A stretch of 64,000 nt of DNA. Source: JBBTDV01 sp038042605. Its GTDB lineage: Bacteria > Bdellovibrionota > UBA1018. The DNA lies in contig CAYHPW010000007.1 in assembly GCA_964358645.1 (NCBI GenBank), positions 1-64,000 on the forward strand, written 5' to 3'. Position 1 is the first letter of the stretch, and each line of letters begins with the position of its first letter. Shown piece by piece: positions 1 through 8,909 of this stretch. Position numbers and translations under genes: made by a program. A model generated the notes under the pieces. That model ran no database searches, had not been told where the DNA came from, and worked only from the letters and a program-made list of their open reading frames with translations.

Positions 1-321
1 TATCAGCGGTGAGTTGTGAGGTCAATAACATTTTTTGATAAATTCCAAAAAAAGTGTTGGGGCAATGGTATTATTGTACTTAGCTTGAACTCGCCAGGAT
101 GGAGGCTATATGTGCTGAATAGTTGCCGCCATGGCATATGTCCCAGGCTCTTGGGTCGGTTTTGCCACTGATACAAATAAAACGCACATTTAACCGGGAT
201 GTCAGGCTGCGGTCGGTGCTAGCGCCGATTATCTTGCATACCCTAAAATTCTAGTTACGAAATCTCGAACTTAAAAACAGATTGGATCCCTTCTTGCACA
301 ACGCTCACATGGGGACGGTTT
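1..321. other. Unassigned left edge
   Basis: No gene, RNA gene or convincing repeat was recognised here. All frames on both strands are broken by stops. The first plausible ribosome binding site is GGGGACGG at about 311-318, just before the small membrane protein gene that starts at 322. The stretch may hold that gene's promoter, but I see no clear -35/-10 pair. Confidence 0.4.
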
Positions 322-474
322 ATGATGCGCAGGGAAATCGCTGGTGGGGCTGGGATAGAATGGTTAATTGGTACGATTGGTTTTGTGACAGCTGCGCTAG
401 TTGTATTTAATGCACCGCTGGTTATGGCGGTTTACGTGTTTTACCTAATTCATGGTGGCGGGACAGAGCGGTAA
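322..474 (+). CDS. Small hydrophobic protein, 50 aa
   Basis: This short open frame begins ATG ATG at 322 after a purine-rich GGGGACGG at 311-318 and ends with TAA. The product starts MMRREIAGGAGIEWLIG and has a hydrophobic stretch at about residues 14-43 that could form one long or two short membrane segments. It ends with a polar tail, GGGTER. The next gene starts 4 bases after its stop, so the two look translationally coupled. I do not recognise a family. The supporting facts are the start context, the coherent membrane-like composition and the tight coupling. It could still be a chance frame. Confidence 0.4.
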   Translation: MMRREIAGGAGIEWLIGTIGFVTAALVVFNAPLVMAVYVFYLIHGGGTER

Positions 475-478
475 CTGT

Positions 479-676
479 ATGCAAATTGACCTTTCAGAAA
501 GTGATGTTCTGATTTTAAAAGAAGCGTTAAGCGTACACATGAGCGAGATACAGAGCGAGCTAGTGCGCACTGACGACAGGCAGTACAGGGAATACCTGAG
601 GTCACAACTGTTTCAGCTTGAAAGTATATTGTTACGTATGGAAGGGTCTCCAGCCAAACAATTCAAGACCGGTTGA
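479..676 (+). CDS. Small hypothetical protein, 65 aa
   Basis: The likely start is the ATG at 479, giving MQIDLSESDVLILKEAL at the N terminus. An upstream in-frame ATG at 452 would overlap the preceding small gene more heavily. The product is a mostly helical, charged protein with regular hydrophobic spacing (LILKEAL, QLFQLESILL), so a short coiled coil or helical hairpin is plausible. It follows the 50-aa membrane protein by 4 bases. Its end overlaps the end of the convergent DUF3175 gene by 14 bases. No family is recognised, and the function is unknown. Confidence 0.5.
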   Translation: MQIDLSESDVLILKEALSVHMSEIQSELVRTDDRQYREYLRSQLFQLESILLRMEGSPAKQFKTG

Positions 677-935
677 AGAGTTTTTTAAGTTCCATCTTTG
701 CTTGGTTCAGGGTGCGGATTCTTTCTTTAGATATGTTTTTACCGGCTCTGTTTATGTAAAATGAAAGCATCGACATTGCGGAATGATATGAACCGCTTTT
801 TTTGCGTGAGCTGTTTTCAGCGGAGCGTTTAAGCGATAGCGCTATTTTTTTTGGATCATCCCATGTAAATACGCCAGCCTCCAGGTCTAGTGCATGGCTT
901 TCTAGCGTTACCCTGGCGGACCAGTAACTGGCCAT
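663..935 (-). CDS. DUF3175 family protein
   Basis: A 90-residue protein that matches from memory the conserved pattern of DUF3175: a Y-W-S start, LDLEAGVFTWDDP, KKIALSLKRSAE, SAMSMLSFYINRAGKN and a basic C-terminal helix ending in a leucine-rich segment. The family has no known function and is common in Proteobacteria. I chose the start at 935 because it is preceded by AAGGA at good spacing and because family members usually begin just before YWS. A start at 962 would add 9 residues. It is a single gene, convergent with the small gene on its left. Confidence 0.8.
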   Translation of the reverse strand: MASYWSARVTLESHALDLEAGVFTWDDPKKIALSLKRSAENSSRKKSGSYHSAMSMLSFYINRAGKNISKERIRTLNQAKMELKKLFNRS

Positions 936-1043
936 ATAAATCCTTATATTATCAATGCCCATGCCACAAAGGCGATCAGATGATCAAAAAAAACTTTATT
1001 ATTTCTTTAAATCGTCGTTCAATATCACAAATCAGGGGGGGAC

Positions 1044-3155
1044 ATGGAACGAATTTTAACACTAGTAAGCTCACTTATATTTATTATTTTATTCAGTGTC
1101 TCATTCGACGCGAATGCCGGAAACGTACTTAAGCTTAAGGCAGGAACATTCCGCGCGGAGAACTTCAGTGAAAGTTTAATTAGTCCAAAAATAATGGACA
1201 TCAAAACAACAAGATACTTCGTGGTGCAATTCAAAGAAAAAGTCACTGAAGAAAAGAAAGCTATGCTTTCGCGTCGCGGCCTAGAACCTAAATTCTACCT
1301 ACCGGATGACGCCATTATAGTGAAAGGAACACAGTCTGATGCGTTATTGACGGACATGCTTTCAGGAGATGTCAGGGCGGTAGTCCCGTACCAGCCTGAA
1401 TGGAAGATCAGCACTGATCTCATGACCAAACATGCGACAAGCGAAAAAAGCGAGCTCATTTTCATCTCTGTAATCGATGAGACGGATTTGTTGCCAGTAG
1501 GATTGCAGATGAAAAGAATCCATGGCGTAACTTTAAAATATGTAGGAGGCCGTGACATAGTAGCGGAAATGCACTGGTCTAATATACGGGATGTTTCATT
1601 GCTCGAAGGTGTTGAGTGGATTCAGCGCATGCCTATATTTGTCACGTTTGATTTTTCCGTAGAACCTGAGCTTACAACATCCACAGGTGCGGGTTACACC
1701 GGCTATGAATCCGGCACCAAGCTGATGAATACCGATGCCGCATGGGGAAGAGGGCTTAATGGCGCAAATCAGATACTTGGCATGTCTGATACAGGTGTTG
1801 ATACTGGGAACATAAACAATCTTCACGGTGATTTACGCGGGATCATAAGAGGCTATACGTTAGGTATTGGTTCTAATACATGGGAAGACCCAAACGGGCA
1901 CGGGACCCATGTGTGCGGTTCAGTGATAGGGTCAGGCGCCATGTCCGAGGGTAATATCCGTGGCGGAGCATTTGAAGCTAAGTTCGTGGCCCAAGGCCTC
2001 TGGAGTCCAATCGTTGATAATATTTCCTTTAACCCGGATTTTAATACCCTGCTAGGTACTCCTTACAAAAATGATTTTGTTAGAATTCACACTAATTCAT
2101 GGGGTAGCCCAAGGGATCTTGGGGTGTATGATTCGTTCGCTGCTAAAGTGGATGCCTTTTTGTGGAATAATCCTGATATGCTCGTACTTTTTGCGGCCGG
2201 CAACTCAGGAGAAGATGCAGACAGAGATGGAAGAATAGACGAAGGATCCATCGGCTCACCCGGAACAGCGAAGAATGTGCTGACTGTTGGTGCTTCTGAA
2301 AATTATCTTTTGCAAGGTGGGGTTCAAAAGCCGCTCGTAGAGCTGCGAGATGGCGATAAGAAATGGGGTGTGGAACCTCTTAGGAGTGACAAGCTTTCGG
2401 ACAACGCGGAAGGGATCGCGGCTTTCAGCTCCAGAGGGCCGACTCAAGACGGAAGGTTAAAACCAGAGATAGTGGCTCCCGGGACAAACATAGTCAGCGC
2501 TCGCTCACGGCATCCTAAAGCAACTGAGCTTTGGGGTAAGTTTGATGAAAATTATCTTTATGCAGGCGGCACATCCATGTCGACACCCTTATCGGCGGGG
2601 GGAGCCGCACTTGCGCGACAATATTTAATCAGGGACAGAAACATCAAGGATCCGTCCTCAGCGCTGCTAAAGGCATTGTTGTTACATACAGCCAAGGATC
2701 TTTACCCTGGACAATATGGAACTGGTCCTTCGCAGGAGCTCTCATCGGTTCGACCAAATTTCCACGAAGGTTATGGCAGATTAGATGCGGATAAGGCCAC
2801 AGATCTCGGGCCTGATACCATGCTTATTGATGATAAACGTGGCGTTGCTGACAATGAGGAAAAGCAAGTGGAAATAAACGTTCCACGAGGCAAGGGGCTA
2901 CGTGCAACCTTGGTATACACCGACGCTCCCGCTAGCGCCTCCGCCGCTAAAGCTCTTGTAAACGATGTTGACCTTATAGTTGAAGAGCCAGCCGGAAGGA
3001 CTTTTACAAAAGATGATCATATCAATAATTCAGAAATGGTTGAGATTCACGGCAGTGCGGGAGGTAAGTACCTCGTAGTGGTTAAAGGGATTAACATTCC
3101 TAATGGTAAAAAAGACAGGCAACCATACGCACTGATAGTTGGAATCACAGACTGA
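1044..3155 (+). CDS. Secreted S8 family serine peptidase, KP-43-like
   Basis: A 703-residue subtilisin-type endopeptidase. Residues 1-25 form a Sec signal peptide ending DANA, so export is expected. About 200 residues without a recognised domain follow and may act as a propeptide. The catalytic domain has Asp249 (SDTGVDTG), His286 (NGHGTHVCG), oxyanion Asn387 (AAGNSG) and Ser511 (GTSMSTP). The last 120 or so residues form a beta-rich domain (LVYTDAP, NDVDLIVEEP) like the C-terminal barrel of the KP-43 group of S8A proteases. An acidic loop, GEDADRDGRIDEG, after the oxyanion Asn may bind calcium. A GGGGGG run just before the ATG gives a strong ribosome site. It appears to be transcribed alone. 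Confidence 0.9.
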   Translation: MERILTLVSSLIFIILFSVSFDANAGNVLKLKAGTFRAENFSESLISPKIMDIKTTRYFVVQFKEKVTEEKKAMLSRRGLEPKFYLPDDAIIVKGTQSDALLTDMLSGDVRAVVPYQPEWKISTDLMTKHATSEKSELIFISVIDETDLLPVGLQMKRIHGVTLKYVGGRDIVAEMHWSNIRDVSLLEGVEWIQRMPIFVTFDFSVEPELTTSTGAGYTGYESGTKLMNTDAAWGRGLNGANQILGMSDTGVDTGNINNLHGDLRGIIRGYTLGIGSNTWEDPNGHGTHVCGSVIGSGAMSEGNIRGGAFEAKFVAQGLWSPIVDNISFNPDFNTLLGTPYKNDFVRIHTNSWGSPRDLGVYDSFAAKVDAFLWNNPDMLVLFAAGNSGEDADRDGRIDEGSIGSPGTAKNVLTVGASENYLLQGGVQKPLVELRDGDKKWGVEPLRSDKLSDNAEGIAAFSSRGPTQDGRLKPEIVAPGTNIVSARSRHPKATELWGKFDENYLYAGGTSMSTPLSAGGAALARQYLIRDRNIKDPSSALLKALLLHTAKDLYPGQYGTGPSQELSSVRPNFHEGYGRLDADKATDLGPDTMLIDDKRGVADNEEKQVEINVPRGKGLRATLVYTDAPASASAAKALVNDVDLIVEEPAGRTFTKDDHINNSEMVEIHGSAGGKYLVVVKGINIPNGKKDRQPYALIVGITD

Positions 3156-3224
3156 CAATGTGTAGAGTTTGATGCGCTGCTATAATCCTGTGCAATTCGA
3201 ATAGAATTGAGGTATGGAATAGGC

Positions 3225-3566
3225 ATGCGTTCAAAAATCTCACCTGATTGGCCTGTTTGGTATAATCCACTTTCGCCAATAGGTTCTGCCACACGATATG
3301 TAATGGGGCTATCGCCATGGTTTGAGTGGGTTGGTATCTATACCATCAGACGGAGTGGGCTTAAATTTAGGCTGGCTGCGGATATCGGTTCATCACAACG
3401 CGGGATTAAAAGAAACAGTGTTGTTGTACCTATCAACGATAAAAATGGCTCGCCGTTGGGAAAGATTTGTATAAACTCTGATCCGTTCATCCGTAAAACC
3501 AAGGATCAGAGTTTAAATGAGGTGAATAAGGTCGCCCGAGAGTTGAGGGATTTATGGCCAGAATAA
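3225..3566 (+). CDS. GAF domain-containing protein
   Basis: A 113-residue soluble protein consisting of a single small GAF-like fold. Typical elements are WVGIY at residues 35-39, a central strand VVVPI at 66-70, then GSPLGKICINSD at 75-86 and a C-terminal helix ending in W. The layout resembles the free methionine-(R)-sulfoxide reductase type of GAF protein, but the protein is shorter than those enzymes and I cannot identify their three catalytic cysteines. Ligand binding is therefore more likely than reductase activity. The ATG at 3225 is preferred over the TTG at 3207. Its end overlaps the next gene by 13 bases, which suggests co-translation with the HTH-nucleotidyltransferase gene. Confidence 0.6.
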   Translation: MRSKISPDWPVWYNPLSPIGSATRYVMGLSPWFEWVGIYTIRRSGLKFRLAADIGSSQRGIKRNSVVVPINDKNGSPLGKICINSDPFIRKTKDQSLNEVNKVARELRDLWPE

Positions 3567-4126
3567 GAAAACCGGTTCCTACGCTGGATGCGGTGTTTTT
3601 CTCTACACCAGAGCAAAAAGTTATACGCTTGCTTTTGTCGGAGCCGACAACGTCATTCACGCCGCGGGTTATATCATCAAAGCTTAAGGGCGTTAGGGGC
3701 CTTGGTGGCAGCGAAGGTATTGTAAGAATTCTCACGGATTTACAGGGCTTGGGTATGGTTGATTTCGTCGATAATCACCGGGCTGTCCGTCTCCAAGACG
3801 ACAACCCAACCGTGCATTTATTGAAACGGTTTGTTTCAGTATGTGATTTGGAAAGTATTAAAAAAATGCTGGAACCCGCCGCCACGCGCGGGATTCTTTT
3901 CGGCAGCCGCGCAGCGGGCAAGTCATGTTCGGACAGCAGTTATGATCTTTTCGTGGTGTCAGAAACACCGGAGGAAGTTAAGAAAATCGCGGCAAGGCAT
4001 CCACTGAGAAAACTCATTGAGCTTGTAGTGTGGACGCCTGAGGTTTATGAGGAACTGGACAGCCATGATCCAGCGCTGGCACAAAAACTTTCTGAAGGCA
4101 TAGTTCTATGGGGTCCGAACTGGTAA
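3554..4126 (+). CDS. Winged-helix protein with nucleotidyltransferase-like domain
   Basis: A 190-residue protein. Residues about 15-80 look like a winged-helix DNA-binding domain. Residues 115-135 carry the Pol-beta-type minimal nucleotidyltransferase signature GSRAAG (117-122), followed by DSSYDLFVV. In active members the motif is D-x-D; here the first Asp is replaced by Ser129 while Asp131 remains, so catalysis may be lost. The rest (ELVVWTPEVYEEL) fits the family's C-terminal part. It overlaps the upstream GAF gene by 13 bases and ileS by 19 bases, so the three are probably one transcript. Such proteins are known as transcription-linked nucleotidyltransferases or antitoxins, but no HEPN partner is next to it. 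Confidence 0.65.
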   Translation: MARIRKPVPTLDAVFFSTPEQKVIRLLLSEPTTSFTPRVISSKLKGVRGLGGSEGIVRILTDLQGLGMVDFVDNHRAVRLQDDNPTVHLLKRFVSVCDLESIKKMLEPAATRGILFGSRAAGKSCSDSSYDLFVVSETPEEVKKIAARHPLRKLIELVVWTPEVYEELDSHDPALAQKLSEGIVLWGPNW

Positions 4127-6945
4127 AAAACTATAAAGACACATTAAACCTCCCGAAGACGGACTTTCCGATGCGAGGCTCCTTGCCACAGCGTGAACCC
4201 GGACAGGTACGACTTTGGTTCGACAAGCAAATCTATTTCAGGATGCTTGAGCGGAACAGGAAAAAAAACAAAGGCAAATATTTACTGCACGATGGTCCCC
4301 CTTATGCGAACGGAAACATCCATTTGGGCCACACTCTTAATAAAGTTCTTAAAGACGTAGTCGTAAAATACAAGAACATGTCCGGCTATGAGGCCACATT
4401 CGTGCCAGGATGGGATTGTCATGGTCTCCCGATCGAGCTCGGCGTTGAAAAGCAACTTGTCGAACAAAAGCGCGAAAAGGCCTCCGTTTCCATCGGCGAA
4501 CGCAGGGAGATGTGCCGTGCGTATGCCAAGAAATATATCGCGCTCCAGATGTCACAGTTCCAGAGGCTTGAAGTTTTTGCAGACTGGGAACATCCGTATC
4601 TCACGATGAATAACGGTTACGTGGCTTCAATCATCCGCGAACTCGGGAAATGCGCGGAAGCCAAGGTGCTTTACAAAGGGAACAAACCCGTTCATTGGTG
4701 CGCATCGTGTACGACAGCCCTGGCGGAAGCAGAGATAGAATACGCGGAAAAAAAGAGCCTTTCGGTTTATGTGAAGTTTGACCTGACGCCAGAAGCGGTA
4801 GCTTCTTTTCCTGAGCTTGCCGCGGCAGCCTCTAGGGAAAATGCATCGCGCGTATCAATCATAATTTGGACCACTACGCCATGGACTTTGCCAGCCAACC
4901 TCGGCATCTGTTTACATCCCGAATTTGATTACTCAGTGATCAAGGGCAGGGGACAAAAAGGTACGGAGCTTTGGATCGTCGCAAGCGGTTTGAAAGAGAG
5001 CTTTGAAAAAGTGGCACGATTTGAACCCGGCCTTGAAACTGTTTTAACGTTTAAGGCAGAAAAGCTTCACCGCAAAGAAGCACGACATCCATTCATAGAC
5101 AAAAAATCACTGCTTATGCTTGCTGAACATGTGACGCTTGAAACAGGCACTGGGGCGGTTCATACAGCACCGGGACATGGCGTGGAGGATTTTAGGATCG
5201 GGTTGCAGTACGGCCTCCCGGCGTACGCCCCCGTGGATGAACACGGCAAGTTTACAGCGGAATTCCAGCCGATGCAGGGCCAATTCGTATTCAAGACGAA
5301 TGAAGCGATAGTTGATGTTTTAAAATCCACCGACAGCGTCATAGCGCAAGAAGAAATCAAGCACAGCTACCCACACTGCTGGCGCTGCCATAAGCCGGTT
5401 ATCTTCCGTGCGACACCACAATGGTTCATCAGCATGGATCCCAGGGCAGATATAACCAGATCACTCCGCAGCGAGGCGAAGAAAATCATCGGTAAAGTTG
5501 AATGGATCCCTAACTGGGGTATCAACCGGATCATGAGCATGGTCGAATCAAGACCTGACTGGTGTATTTCTCGCCAGCGTGTTTGGGGGGTGCCGATAAC
5601 TGTTTTTTATTGTGAATCATGCGGTGAAGCCAAAGCTGACGCCGCTACATTGAACCATGTCGCGCAATTGGTAGAGACTGAAGGAGTGGATATCTGGTTT
5701 GGCTGGCCTATTGAAAAACTTTTACCGCCCGGGAGTAAATGCCGCAAATGTAACGGCAGTATTTTTAGAAAAGAAAGTGACATTCTGGACGTATGGTTTG
5801 ACTCTGGTGTCAGCCACGCGGCTGTTTGTGAAAGTCTAGCTCTGGGATGGCCGGCTGATTTGTACCTTGAAGGCAGCGACCAGCATAGGGGGTGGTTTCA
5901 GACTTCGCTTCTCACGGCTGTTGCAACCAGAGGCAAGGCTCCTTATAAAACCGTCCTGACTCACGGTTTCGTCAACGACGAAGCAGGCAAGAAGATGTCG
6001 AAGTCCAAGGGCAACGTCACCTCGCCTCTAGATGTTATGGATGTGCATGGCGCGGAGATTCTGCGACTTTGGGTTGTGCTTGAGGACTATAGAGACGATG
6101 TTAATTTTTCAACAGAGAATATAGAGCGCGTCTCCGAGAGCTACCGTAAAATTCGCAACACCGTCCGGTTTATGCTTGGGAACTTTTATGATTTTAATCC
6201 AGATAAGGATGCGCTCCCCATAAACCAACTTGGGAATCTTGATAGGTGGGCGCTCGCTAAAGCATACGAAGTTTTTAAAAAAATAAATTCAGCATTCAAT
6301 GCGTTTGAATTCCATAGCGTCTATCAGCAGCTTGTTAATTTCTGCATAACTGATCTTTCATCTTTGTATTTTGACATCCTGAAAGACCGGCTTTACACGG
6401 CGGGCACAAATTCAATCGAAAGACGTTCCTCACAAACAGTGATGTGGATGATATGTAGCGCGCTGACCAGGTCGATCGCTCCAATACTGTCATTCACGGC
6501 TGAAGAGATCTGGGGTTTTATGCCAGCCCATAATGGAAAGTCGGATTCGGTATTCCTCACGGATTTTCCTTCCTCTAGCGAAGAGCTTAAGGAATGGGAA
6601 AATGAAGCCATTGCAGAAAAATTTATTAAAATATGGGCCGTCCGCGATGCCGTGCTGAAGGCTTTGGAAGAAACCAGGCAGGCCAAAACAATCGGCCATC
6701 CACGCGAGGCGAAAGTCACGTTGACCGTGGATGCCGAAACGATGGATAATATACGCGGCATCGGGGAGGATATGGGTAGGCTGTGTTTGGTAAGTCAGCT
6801 TGAATTGAAAGCCGGCACTAGCATGAATGTGTCTATCGGCGTGGCGGCTGGTAAAAAATGCGCGCGGTGCTGGGTGTATTCACCCAGTGTGGGTACGTCC
6901 GCTCAAAATCCAGATTTGTGTGACAGGTGCCAGGAGGCGGTTTAG
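4108..6945 (+). CDS. ileS: Isoleucine--tRNA ligase
   Basis: Cytoplasmic class I aminoacyl-tRNA synthetase that charges tRNA-Ile, 945 residues, full length for the bacterial family. The HIGH-type motif appears as PPYANGNIHLGHT at about residues 64-76, and the KMSKS motif is intact near residue 630. The editing domain includes WTTTPWTLPANLG. The C terminus carries a four-cysteine zinc finger (KCARCW and CDRC), the hallmark of the bacterial type. The start at 4108 overlaps the preceding gene by 19 bases. The last base of the gene is also the first base of the lspA GTG, which couples the two. Confidence 0.97.
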   Translation: MGSELVKNYKDTLNLPKTDFPMRGSLPQREPGQVRLWFDKQIYFRMLERNRKKNKGKYLLHDGPPYANGNIHLGHTLNKVLKDVVVKYKNMSGYEATFVPGWDCHGLPIELGVEKQLVEQKREKASVSIGERREMCRAYAKKYIALQMSQFQRLEVFADWEHPYLTMNNGYVASIIRELGKCAEAKVLYKGNKPVHWCASCTTALAEAEIEYAEKKSLSVYVKFDLTPEAVASFPELAAAASRENASRVSIIIWTTTPWTLPANLGICLHPEFDYSVIKGRGQKGTELWIVASGLKESFEKVARFEPGLETVLTFKAEKLHRKEARHPFIDKKSLLMLAEHVTLETGTGAVHTAPGHGVEDFRIGLQYGLPAYAPVDEHGKFTAEFQPMQGQFVFKTNEAIVDVLKSTDSVIAQEEIKHSYPHCWRCHKPVIFRATPQWFISMDPRADITRSLRSEAKKIIGKVEWIPNWGINRIMSMVESRPDWCISRQRVWGVPITVFYCESCGEAKADAATLNHVAQLVETEGVDIWFGWPIEKLLPPGSKCRKCNGSIFRKESDILDVWFDSGVSHAAVCESLALGWPADLYLEGSDQHRGWFQTSLLTAVATRGKAPYKTVLTHGFVNDEAGKKMSKSKGNVTSPLDVMDVHGAEILRLWVVLEDYRDDVNFSTENIERVSESYRKIRNTVRFMLGNFYDFNPDKDALPINQLGNLDRWALAKAYEVFKKINSAFNAFEFHSVYQQLVNFCITDLSSLYFDILKDRLYTAGTNSIERRSSQTVMWMICSALTRSIAPILSFTAEEIWGFMPAHNGKSDSVFLTDFPSSSEELKEWENEAIAEKFIKIWAVRDAVLKALEETRQAKTIGHPREAKVTLTVDAETMDNIRGIGEDMGRLCLVSQLELKAGTSMNVSIGVAAGKKCARCWVYSPSVGTSAQNPDLCDRCQEAV

Positions 6946-7475
6946 TGATATTTGCCAAGACTAAGTTTGCGTCCCTTTTCATATTAACTCCTTTTATTAT
7001 CATCCTGGACCAATGGACTAAGTATCTTGTTTTGGAGCGGTTCAGGCTTGGTGAGAGCGTGCCTGTGATAGATGGTTTTTTCAGCCTTACTTATATCCGC
7101 AATCCAGGAGCGGCTTTCGGGCTTTTTGCCCAGGCTCATCCTGGATTTCGCATCCCTTTTTTCATCATTGTGCCAGCGGTGGCGTTGGTGGTGATAAGTT
7201 TTATTTTTAAGAAAATCCCGCCAAAAGATATCAAGCTGTCCGCGGCGCTGTCTTTGGTGATAGGTGGGGCGGTGGGAAACCTTATAGATCGCATGAGGTT
7301 TAATTATGTCGTGGATTTCCTGGATTTCTATTGGCGCAATTACCACTTCCCGGCATTTAATGTCGCGGATTCAGCTATATGCGTGGGAGTCGGGCTGTTG
7401 ATGCTTGATTTGCTGTTTTGTGAAAACAAGGAAACCACAAAGGACTCACAGGTAAATGCATCCTCTGTTAATTAA
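6945..7475 (+). CDS. lspA: Lipoprotein signal peptidase (signal peptidase II)
   Basis: Inner-membrane aspartyl protease that removes the signal peptide from diacylglyceryl-modified prolipoproteins. About 176 residues with four membrane helices. Conserved boxes are RNPGAAFG, GNLIDRMRFNYVVDFLDF with one catalytic Asp, and FNVADS with the other. The start is taken as the GTG at 6945, 7 bases after AGGAGG, rather than a GTG 18 bases upstream that lies before this ribosome site. It is followed at once by lgt, the enzyme acting one step earlier on the same substrates, so the lipoprotein maturation steps are co-transcribed. Confidence 0.96.
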   Translation: MIFAKTKFASLFILTPFIIILDQWTKYLVLERFRLGESVPVIDGFFSLTYIRNPGAAFGLFAQAHPGFRIPFFIIVPAVALVVISFIFKKIPPKDIKLSAALSLVIGGAVGNLIDRMRFNYVVDFLDFYWRNYHFPAFNVADSAICVGVGLLMLDLLFCENKETTKDSQVNASSVN

Positions 7476-8277
7476 GATCGGCCCCATACCTATCCATACT
7501 TACGGCGTTTTGATCGCGATTGGTTTTCTTGCTGGGATATTCACCGCGAGGAAGTTGGCCGCGCGCTCTGGATTGAATGTGGACAGGTTTCTTGATTTTT
7601 CTTTCTGGGCGCTGCTGATTGGGCTTATTGGCGCACGTGCCTTGTTCGTTATTACCAGGATTGAATCTTTTTTACTGGACCCTGTTTCGATATTCAAAGT
7701 ATGGGAAGGCGGCCTGGTTTTTTTCGGCGGGCTGCTCGCGGTGGTCCCCTTCGCCTGGTGGTATTTCAAAAAGTACAAGCTGCCGTTTTGGAAGACCGCG
7801 GACGTTGCATTGCCTGGTTTGGTCATAGGACATTTTTTCGGCAGGTTAGGATGTCTAGCGGCAGGTTGTTGCTATGGAAAACCGACTGGTTCTTCGTTCG
7901 GGATACGTCTTTACTCGGATCTAGTGGAGAGCGCGTACCATGGAATTACTCTTCATCCGACACAGCTTTATGAGGCCGGTGCCCTGCTCGTGCTTTTTGT
8001 CGGCATGATGTCAGTGTTTAAGCGAAAGAAGTTCGATGGCCAAGTTGCGCTTACTTATTTCCTGATCTACCCGGTTATACGAAGCGTGATTGAAGTTTTC
8101 CGCGGGGATCTCATAAGAGGGTTCGTGATCGATAATGTGGTTTCCACAAGTCAATTCATTTCCGCTTTAGTGTTTGTGGCGGCTTTGGTGATCCTTGTTG
8201 TCCGATCAAGGCAATTAAGCGAGGAAAACTCCAGCAACAACAGACGAAGCAAGCCCAAAAAACGGGATAATACTTAA
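7456..8277 (+). CDS. lgt: Prolipoprotein diacylglyceryl transferase
   Basis: Integral inner-membrane enzyme that transfers diacylglycerol from phosphatidylglycerol to the lipobox cysteine of prolipoproteins. 273 residues, about seven membrane helices, the usual length. Diagnostic segments are HTYGVLIAIGF near the N terminus, the signature GHFFGRLGCLAAGCCYGKP at about residues 124-142, HPTQLYE, and IRSVIEVFRGD near the C terminus. The C-terminal tail is strongly basic and cytoplasmic. It overlaps lspA by 20 bases, and its stop shares one base with the plsY start codon. Confidence 0.97.
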   Translation: MHPLLIKIGPIPIHTYGVLIAIGFLAGIFTARKLAARSGLNVDRFLDFSFWALLIGLIGARALFVITRIESFLLDPVSIFKVWEGGLVFFGGLLAVVPFAWWYFKKYKLPFWKTADVALPGLVIGHFFGRLGCLAAGCCYGKPTGSSFGIRLYSDLVESAYHGITLHPTQLYEAGALLVLFVGMMSVFKRKKFDGQVALTYFLIYPVIRSVIEVFRGDLIRGFVIDNVVSTSQFISALVFVAALVILVVRSRQLSEENSSNNRRSKPKKRDNT

Positions 8278-8909
8278 TGGATTCTCCACTTACACAAGTG
8301 ATTTTTTTTTCACTTTGTTACCTACTCGGGTCTATCCCGTCCGGCTTGCTCGTTGCCAATCTATTTAAAGTACGTGATCTGCGCAGCCACGGCAGCGGAA
8401 ATATAGGCGCTACAAATGTAGCCAGGGTTATAGGTTTTTTGCCGGCAGTATTTGTATTTCTCCTCGATGCCGGAAAAGGCGTCCTGGCTGTCTACGGCGC
8501 GCGTTCAACTGATGTATGGGCGGCAATGCGATATATCGGGGATAGTCCTGTTGATAATCCCGCCATTCAACTTGCGGCTGGTTTGTTTGCGGTTCTGGGA
8601 CATTGTTATTCCCCGTGGCTTAAATTTCAGGGTGGTAAAGGAGTTTCCACCTGCTTTGGAGTGATGGCTGTGATCTCGCCTTTTTCAGCCTTAGCTGGAG
8701 GGATCGGATTTGGAACTGTTTTTCTTAGAACTAGAATAAGTTCACTTTCAAGCCTTACCGGTCTTGCGATTGCGTCAGTGATGCATCTCGTGCTTAACCC
8801 TGTAAGCGGGTATCTTTTAATTGGCGCAGCTATGCTTTTTGTGATCATCTTGCGCCACGAGGCTAATATTGATGCACTCCTGGAAAACCGCGAAAAATCT
8901 TTTCACTAA
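8277..8909 (+). CDS. plsY: Glycerol-3-phosphate acyltransferase PlsY
   Basis: Inner-membrane enzyme that transfers the acyl group from acyl-phosphate to glycerol-3-phosphate, the first committed step in phospholipid synthesis. 210 residues with several membrane spans. The three family motifs are visible: YLLGSIPSGLLVA followed by RSHGSGNIGATNVAR, then KFQGGKGVST, and a last helix ending LRHEANI. The position straight after lgt and lspA groups membrane lipid and lipoprotein synthesis. The start codon overlaps the lgt stop by one base (TAATG). The end overlaps the next gene by 38 bases. Confidence 0.96.
   Translation: MDSPLTQVIFFSLCYLLGSIPSGLLVANLFKVRDLRSHGSGNIGATNVARVIGFLPAVFVFLLDAGKGVLAVYGARSTDVWAAMRYIGDSPVDNPAIQLAAGLFAVLGHCYSPWLKFQGGKGVSTCFGVMAVISPFSALAGGIGFGTVFLRTRISSLSSLTGLAIASVMHLVLNPVSGYLLIGAAMLFVIILRHEANIDALLENREKSFH

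Noticed and set aside
890..1132. Plus-strand open frame across the DUF3175 gene and the subtilisin start
   Set aside because: It overlaps both real genes and has no ribosome site or recognisable sequence.
3554..4126. HTH-nucleotidyltransferase as half of a HEPN/MNT toxin-antitoxin pair
   Set aside because: No HEPN gene is adjacent; both neighbours are a GAF protein and ileS.
8700..8900. Cobalamin riboswitch ahead of the BtuF-like gene
   Set aside because: The binding-protein gene starts inside plsY with no untranslated leader, so there is no room for a riboswitch.
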